A stretch of 64,000 nt of DNA from Nocardioides_C sp963700955 (GTDB taxonomy: Bacteria; Actinomycetota; Actinomycetes; Propionibacteriales; Nocardioidaceae): NCBI GenBank assembly GCA_963700955.1, contig CAVOZH010000003.1:62001-126000 (forward strand), written 5' to 3'. Both the position numbers and the translations under genes were made by a program. Positions 59,808 through 64,000 of this stretch are shown in pieces; the first letter of the stretch is position 1, and each line of letters opens with the position of its first letter. The notes beneath the pieces were generated by a model. That model was not told where the DNA came from and did no database searches. It worked only from the letters and a program-made list of their open reading frames with translations.

Positions 59808-60509
59808 TCAGCGCCGGAAGATCAGCGCTCGCTTCACTTCCTGGATGGCCTTGGTGACCTCGATGCCGCGTGGGCAGGCCTCGGTGCAGTTGAAGGTCGT
59901 GCGGCAGCGCCACACGCCCTCCTTGTCGTTGAGGATCTCGAGGCGCTGGTCGGTGCCCTCGTCGCGACTGTCGAAGATGAACCGGTGCGCGCCGACGATC
60001 GCCTGGGGACCGAAGTACTGCCCGTCGGTCCAGTACACCGGGCACGACGTGGTGCACGCCGCGCACAGGATGCACTTGGTGGTGTCGTCGTAACGCTCAC
60101 GGTCGGCCTGCGACTGCAGCCGCTCACGGGTGGGTTCGTTGCCGTCGGTGACCAGGAACGGCATGACCGAGCGGTAGGCGTCGAAGAACGGCTCCATGTC
60201 GACCACGAGGTCCTTGAGTACCGGCAGGCCCTTGATCGGCTCGACGGTGATCGGCTTGGACGGGTTGACGTCCTTGATCAGCGTCTTGCAGGCCAGCCGG
60301 TTCTTGCCGTTGATGCGCATCGCGTCAGAGCCGCAGACGCCGTGCGCGCAGGAGCGGCGGAACGTGAGCGACCCGTCGAGGTCCCACTTGACCTTGTGAA
60401 GCGCGTCGAGCACCCGGTCGGTCGGCTCCGCCGTGACCTGGTAGCTCTCCCACCTCGCCTCCTCCGACACCTCGGGGTTGTAGCGGAGGATCTTGATAGT
60501 GACGTCCAT
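59808..60509 (-). CDS. sdhB: succinate dehydrogenase iron-sulfur subunit
   Basis: 233 residues. The [2Fe-2S] ligands are Cys54, Cys59, Asp62 and Cys74 (RRSCAHGVCGSD), with Asp in the third place as in E. coli SdhB. The [4Fe-4S] cluster uses Cys146, Cys149 and Cys152 (KCILCAACTTSCP), and the [3Fe-4S] cluster Cys156, Cys202 and Cys208, with Cys212 completing the ferredoxin pattern (CRTTFNCTEACP). It carries electrons from SdhA to the membrane quinone site. The ATG shares one base with the sdhA stop. Last gene of sdhCDAB. Confidence 0.97.
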   Translation of the reverse strand: MDVTIKILRYNPEVSEEARWESYQVTAEPTDRVLDALHKVKWDLDGSLTFRRSCAHGVCGSDAMRINGKNRLACKTLIKDVNPSKPITVEPIKGLPVLKDLVVDMEPFFDAYRSVMPFLVTDGNEPTRERLQSQADRERYDDTTKCILCAACTTSCPVYWTDGQYFGPQAIVGAHRFIFDSRDEGTDQRLEILNDKEGVWRCRTTFNCTEACPRGIEVTKAIQEVKRALIFRR

Positions 60510-62254
60510 CAGTACTTGCGCTCCATCGGCTCGTAACGGGTCTGCACGACCGGCTTGTAGTCCAGACGGATCGTCCCGTCCTCCTGCCGGTAGGCCATCG
60601 TGTGGCGCATGAAGTTCACGTCATCACGGTTGGGGTAGTCCTCGCGGTAGTGGCCGCCGCGCGACTCGTTGCGCGCGAGCGCGGAGACGACGAGCATCTC
60701 CGCGAGGTCGAGCAGGAAGCCCAGCTCGATCGCCTCGAGGAGGTCGGTGTTGAACCGCCTGCCCTTGTCCTGGACCGAGATGTTGACGTACCTCGCCTTG
60801 AGGCCCTCGATGTCCGAGAGCGCCTGCTTCAGCGACCCCTCGTCGCGGTAGACCTGTGCGTTGATGTCCATCGTCGCCTGCAGCTCGGCACGGATGACGG
60901 CCACCCGCTCCGACCCGCCGGCGTCCCGGAGCATCTCGATCTGGTCGACGACGTACTTCTCGGGGTTCTCCGGGAGGTCCTCGAAGCCGGCCGTCGCGGC
61001 GTACTCCGCGGCGTAGATGCCCGCGCGGCGCCCGAAGACGTTGATGTCGAGGAGCGAGTTGGTGCCCAGGCGGTTCGCGCCGTGCACCGAGACGCAGGCG
61101 ACCTCGCCGGCGGCGTAGAGGCCGGGGACGACGGTCTCGTTGTCGCTGAGCACCTCGCCCTTGATGTTCGTCGGGATGCCGCCCATCGCGTAGTGCGCGG
61201 TCGGGAACACCGGGATCATCTCGGTGTAGGGCTCGACGCCGAGGTAGGTCCGCGCGAACTCCGTGATGTCGGGGAGCTTCGCGTCGATCTGCTCCTTCGG
61301 CAGGTGCGTCAGGTCGAGGTAGACGTAGGCCTTGTCCGGTCCTGCGCCGCGGCCCTCACGCACCTCGTTGGCCATCGCGCGGGCGACCATGTCACGCGGC
61401 GCGAGGTCCTTGATGGTCGGGGCGTAGCGCTCCATGAAGCGCTCGTTCTCGCTGTTGCGCAGGATGCCGCCCTCACCACGAGCAGCTTCCGAGAGCAGCA
61501 CGCCGAGCCCGGCGAGACCGGTCGGGTGGAACTGGAAGAACTCCATGTCCTCGAGGGGGAGGCCCTTGCGCGACACGATGCCCATGCCGTCGCCGGTGAG
61601 CGTGTGGGCGTTGGAGGTGGTCCGGAAGACCTTCCCGAAGCCGCCCGAGGCGAAGATGATCGACTTCGCGTTGAAGACGTGGATCTCGCCGGTCGCCAGC
61701 TCGTAGGCCACGACACCGCTGACGCGGACGCCGCCGTCGGTCTCCTTCGTGAGCACGTCGAGGACGTAGAACTCGTTGTAGAACTCCACGTTGTGCTTGA
61801 TGCACTGTTGGTAGAGCGTCTGCAGGATCATGTGGCCGGTGCGGTCCGCGGCGAAGCAGGAGCGGCGTACGGCGGCCTCACCGTGGTTGCGGGTGTGCCC
61901 ACCGAAGCGGCGCTGGTCGATGCGCCCCTCCTCGGTGCGGTTGAAGGGCAGGCCCATCTTCTCCAGGTCGAGGACGGCGTCGATGGCCTCCTTGGCCATC
62001 ACCTCGGCGGCGTCCTGGTCGACGAGGTAGTCACCGCCCTTGACGGTGTCGAAGGTGTGCCACTCCCAGTTGTCCTCCTCGACGTTGGCCAGCGCGGCGC
62101 ACATGCCGCCCTGGGCCGCGCCGGTGTGGGACCGGGTCGGGTAGAGCTTGGTCAGTACCGCGGTGCGGGTGCGCTGACCGGACTCGAGCGCGGCGCGCAT
62201 CCCTGCGCCACCCGCGCCGACGATGACGACGTCGTACTTGTGGGTCTGAACCAT
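60509..62254 (-). CDS. sdhA: succinate dehydrogenase flavoprotein subunit
   Basis: 581 residues. The FAD Rossmann motif is VIVGAGGAGMRAAL, and His43 in TRSHTGAAQGG is the histidine that binds FAD covalently. GGHTRNHGEAAVRRS, FHPTGLAGLGVLLSE, the RxxxE-type loop near RDMVARAM, HYAMGGIPTN and GANRLGTNSLLDINVFGRR complete the active-site set. It oxidises succinate to fumarate on the cytoplasmic face. Third gene of the operon, 13 bp after sdhD, coupled to sdhB. Confidence 0.97.
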   Translation of the reverse strand: MVQTHKYDVVIVGAGGAGMRAALESGQRTRTAVLTKLYPTRSHTGAAQGGMCAALANVEEDNWEWHTFDTVKGGDYLVDQDAAEVMAKEAIDAVLDLEKMGLPFNRTEEGRIDQRRFGGHTRNHGEAAVRRSCFAADRTGHMILQTLYQQCIKHNVEFYNEFYVLDVLTKETDGGVRVSGVVAYELATGEIHVFNAKSIIFASGGFGKVFRTTSNAHTLTGDGMGIVSRKGLPLEDMEFFQFHPTGLAGLGVLLSEAARGEGGILRNSENERFMERYAPTIKDLAPRDMVARAMANEVREGRGAGPDKAYVYLDLTHLPKEQIDAKLPDITEFARTYLGVEPYTEMIPVFPTAHYAMGGIPTNIKGEVLSDNETVVPGLYAAGEVACVSVHGANRLGTNSLLDINVFGRRAGIYAAEYAATAGFEDLPENPEKYVVDQIEMLRDAGGSERVAVIRAELQATMDINAQVYRDEGSLKQALSDIEGLKARYVNISVQDKGRRFNTDLLEAIELGFLLDLAEMLVVSALARNESRGGHYREDYPNRDDVNFMRHTMAYRQEDGTIRLDYKPVVQTRYEPMERKY

Positions 62255-62267
62255 GCTGATCAGCGCC

Positions 62268-62705
62268 TTACTTGTTGGTGCAGACCTCGAGCGTCGACGC
62301 GGGGTCGATGCACGGGTCGAACGTGAAGATGACGAGGGTGCCGAGGACGACGGTCAGGAAGGTGGCGAAGTACAGCAGCGTCTTGAGCGTGAACTTCGTG
62401 CCGAGCCGGGTGGCGTAGTCGTTGATGATCGTCCGCAGGCCGTTCATGCCGTGCAGCATCGCCAGCCAGAGCATCGCGAGGTCCCAGACCTGCCAGAACG
62501 GGGTGGCCCACTTGCCGGCCACGAACCCGAAGTCGATCTGGTGGATGCCTTCGCCCTGCCACAGGTTCACGAAGAGGTGGCCGAGGACGAGCACGACGAG
62601 CAGCAGGCCGGAGCCGCGCATGAAGAGCCAGGAGTTCAGCTCGAAGTTGTTGGTCCTGCCCGCCTTGGAGGAGGAGCGGGGCTTGGGGATCGAGGTCAGG
62701 CTCAT
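62268..62705 (-). CDS. sdhD: succinate dehydrogenase membrane anchor subunit
   Basis: 145 residues from the ATG at 62705, with GGAGG upstream. After a basic start (SIPKPRSSSKAGRTNNFEL) there are three membrane segments: LLLVVLVLGHLFVNLW, WDLAMLWLAMLHGMNGLRTI and LLYFATFLTVVLGTLVIF. The His of VLGHLFVN and of LHGMNGLRT are likely heme b ligands or quinone-site residues. It lies between sdhC (5-bp gap) and sdhA, as expected for the type with separate SdhC and SdhD anchors. Confidence 0.9.
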   Translation of the reverse strand: MSLTSIPKPRSSSKAGRTNNFELNSWLFMRGSGLLLVVLVLGHLFVNLWQGEGIHQIDFGFVAGKWATPFWQVWDLAMLWLAMLHGMNGLRTIINDYATRLGTKFTLKTLLYFATFLTVVLGTLVIFTFDPCIDPASTLEVCTNK

Positions 62706-62710
62706 CGCGG

Positions 62711-63088
62711 TCAGCCTCCGAACACGTTCGACAGGTGGCGCCACACGAAGGGCAGGAACAGGACGACGAAGATGCCGACGACGCCGTAGGTCATCTGCCG
62801 CTGGTAGCGCGGACCGTTGGACCAGAAGTCGACGAGGATGATCCGGATCCCGTTGAAGGCGTGGAAGAGCACGGCGGCGACCAGGCCGACCTCCATGATC
62901 CCGACCACCGGGTTCTTGTAGGTCTCGACCGCGGCGTTGTAGGTCTCGGGGGAGACCCGGACCATCGCTGTGTCGATCACGTGGGCGAAGAGGAAGAAGA
63001 AGAGCGTGACGCCGGTGATGCGGTGTGCGACCCACGACCACATCCCCTCCCGGCCTCGGTAGAGCGTTCCCGCCGGTGAGCTGGCCAA
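62711..63088 (-). CDS. sdhC: succinate dehydrogenase cytochrome b556 subunit
   Basis: 125 residues from a TTG at 63088, supported by AAAGGA at the right distance; no ATG or GTG in frame fits. The SdhC signature WSWVAHRITGVTLFFFLFAHVIDTA (given here in parts: SWVAHRITGVTLF, then FAHVIDTA) is followed by VLFHAFNGIRIILVDFW and VVGIFVVLFLPFVW, giving three membrane segments. His in LFAHVID and in LFHAFNG are the heme ligand candidates. It is the first gene of sdhCDAB and is divergent from the mutase gene. Confidence 0.92.
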   Translation of the reverse strand: MASSPAGTLYRGREGMWSWVAHRITGVTLFFFLFAHVIDTAMVRVSPETYNAAVETYKNPVVGIMEVGLVAAVLFHAFNGIRIILVDFWSNGPRYQRQMTYGVVGIFVVLFLPFVWRHLSNVFGG

Positions 63089-63321
63089 GGGGATTCCTTT
63101 CGAAACGCAAGGGACTGAGCTTGAGCTCGCGCCGATGTGCAGCGCAACCAGGGCACTCTATCTTTGCCGGATTTGTTACTGACCAGTCGCTCCTGTGAAA
63201 TCAATTACCGCACGGAACCCTTTCCTATTGCATCCGGTCCAGGGGCCGGCGGACCCGGACCGCGTGCCAGACGTTAGGCATCTCACGGTGCGCACGCAGG
63301 CGCGCTCGCCGTAACCTTCGA
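63089..63321. other. divergent promoter region of sdh and mutase genes
   Basis: A 233-bp spacer with a clearly AT-richer island at about 63150-63240. On the minus strand TAGAGT at 63160-63155 fits the loose actinobacterial -10 form (TAnnnT), but no good -35 element at 17 bp was found. On the plus strand TAACCT lies about ten bases before the mutase ATG. No repeat or operator was recognised. Confidence 0.4.
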
Positions 63322-64000
63322 CCATGGCAGAGGACACCACAGCCCAGTCGGCACCGCAGTCGCACGCGGAGCTCTCCGCGGACCCGAAGACGCACACCGA
63401 GTCCGGGCTCCCCTTCCAGCCGGTCTACGGCCCGGAGGCACTCGACGGTTTCGACCCGGCCGTGCAGCTAGGCGACCCCGGTGAGTTCCCCTTCACCCGT
63501 GGTGTCTACCCGTCGATGTACACCGGTAGGCCGTGGACGATGCGGCAGTACGCCGGCTTCGGCACCGCCAAGGAGTCCAACGAGCGCTACAAGCAGCTCG
63601 TCGCACATGGGACGGGCGGTCTCTCCGTTGCCTTCGACCTGCCCACCCAGATGGGCCACGACTCCGACTCCGCCATCGCTCACGGCGAGGTCGGCAAGGT
63701 CGGGGTGGCGATCGACTCGATCGACGACATGAAGGTGCTCTTCGACGGCATCCCGCTCGACCAGGTGTCGACCTCGATGACGATCAACGCACCCGCCGCG
63801 CTGCTGCTGCTGATGTACCAGATCGTCGCCGAGGACGCCGGGATCCCCGCAGACAAGCTCACGGGCACCATCCAGAACGACCTGCTCAAGGAGTACATCG
63901 CCCGGGGCACCTACATCTACCCGCCGCAGGAGTCGCTGCGGCTGATCACCGACATCTTCAGCTACTGCCGCGCCGAGATCCCGAAGTGGAACACGATCTC
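63322..64000 (+). CDS. methylmalonyl-CoA mutase-type large subunit, 3' end cut off by the window edge
   Basis: 226 codons are visible from the ATG at 63322. After a polar start the sequence is typical: GEFPFTRGVYPSMYTGRPW, MRQYAGFGTAKESNERYK, GGLSVAFDLPTQMGHDSD, GVAIDSIDDMKVLFDGIPL, VSTSMTINAPAALLLLMYQ and GTIQNDLLKEYIARGTYIYP. The TIM-barrel N-terminal half binds the acyl-CoA. This branch is that of large subunits that lack their own B12 domain and use a separate small subunit, such as IcmA or archaeal mutases. The C-terminus is outside the window, so that cannot be verified. The gene at 29865 is a candidate partner. Confidence 0.9.

Overview
The window is chromosomal DNA of a high-GC actinobacterium. 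GC is about 70%, GTG starts are frequent (one TTG, at sdhC), and neighbouring genes often overlap by ATGA, GTGA or TGATG. Actinobacterial hallmarks include an F420 reductase with an F420-type oxidoreductase, a mycothiol-dependent isomerase-like protein, DUF6350-purN-purH-folD-DUF3017, monomeric NADP isocitrate dehydrogenase, an SCO4848-type membrane protein beside trpS, and a ydaO c-di-AMP riboswitch before an NlpC/P60 hydrolase. A Nocardioides-like member of the Propionibacteriales fits best; this is an inference from gene content, not a database result.

Layout. (1) 1-5.3 kb is loosely packed and decayed: a GNAT gene cut by the left edge, an alpha/beta hydrolase, a possible toxin-domain remnant, a DinB-type protein, a VOC protein, the tail of a dienelactone hydrolase and a maleylpyruvate-isomerase-like protein. 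(2) 5.4-11.4 kb: acyl-CoA dehydrogenase and F420-type oxidoreductase, divergent from F420:NADPH reductase across a palindromic operator; then an MFS exporter, a RidA-like protein, a suppressor-of-fused protein and an unrecognised small protein. (3) 11.4-20.3 kb: an OmpR-type regulator, histidine kinase and DUF4153 membrane protein in one operon, a secreted five-Calx-beta protein, and an ABC exporter pair whose nucleotide-binding domains are degenerate in complementary ways. (4) 20.4-25.7 kb: a secreted glycerophosphodiesterase and an envelope-stress cluster in which PspC domains occur in three proteins, one of them a histidine kinase. (5) 25.7-31.3 kb: PcrA helicase, an M23 endopeptidase with a repetitive N-terminus, a stand-alone B12-binding mutase subunit and an epoxide-hydrolase-like protein.

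(6) 31.4-46.5 kb is core metabolism: sucCD, kynU, a sigma factor fused to a membrane anchor and an external domain, DUF6350, purN-purH-folD-DUF3017, mdh, DUF2231 and icd. Strong hairpins sit at the convergent ends. (7) 45.9-53.6 kb: 2H phosphoesterase, double GNAT, CNNM/CorC protein, the trpS-2H-YihY-SCO4848-dehydratase run, and a flavodoxin. (8) 53.6-57.6 kb: a chimeric gene remnant, alpha/beta hydrolase, Lys/Ala-rich phasin-like protein, NUDIX-like protein, NlpC/P60 hydrolase with its riboswitch, and a VOC protein. (9) 57.7-64 kb: a membrane-anchored L7/L12-like domain translationally coupled to adenosine deaminase, an OsmC protein, the sdhCDAB operon and the start of a methylmalonyl-CoA-mutase-type large subunit at the right edge.

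Working together: sucCD, sdhCDAB, mdh and icd supply four TCA steps. The B12 subunit and the mutase large subunit could feed propionate or branched-chain carbon into succinyl-CoA. The purN/purH/folD block ties purine synthesis to one-carbon folate. The envelope genes (PspC cluster, tethered sigma factor, M23 and NlpC hydrolases, CNNM, YihY) suggest several independent wall- and membrane-sensing circuits. I saw no tRNA, rRNA, complete insertion sequence or CRISPR array.
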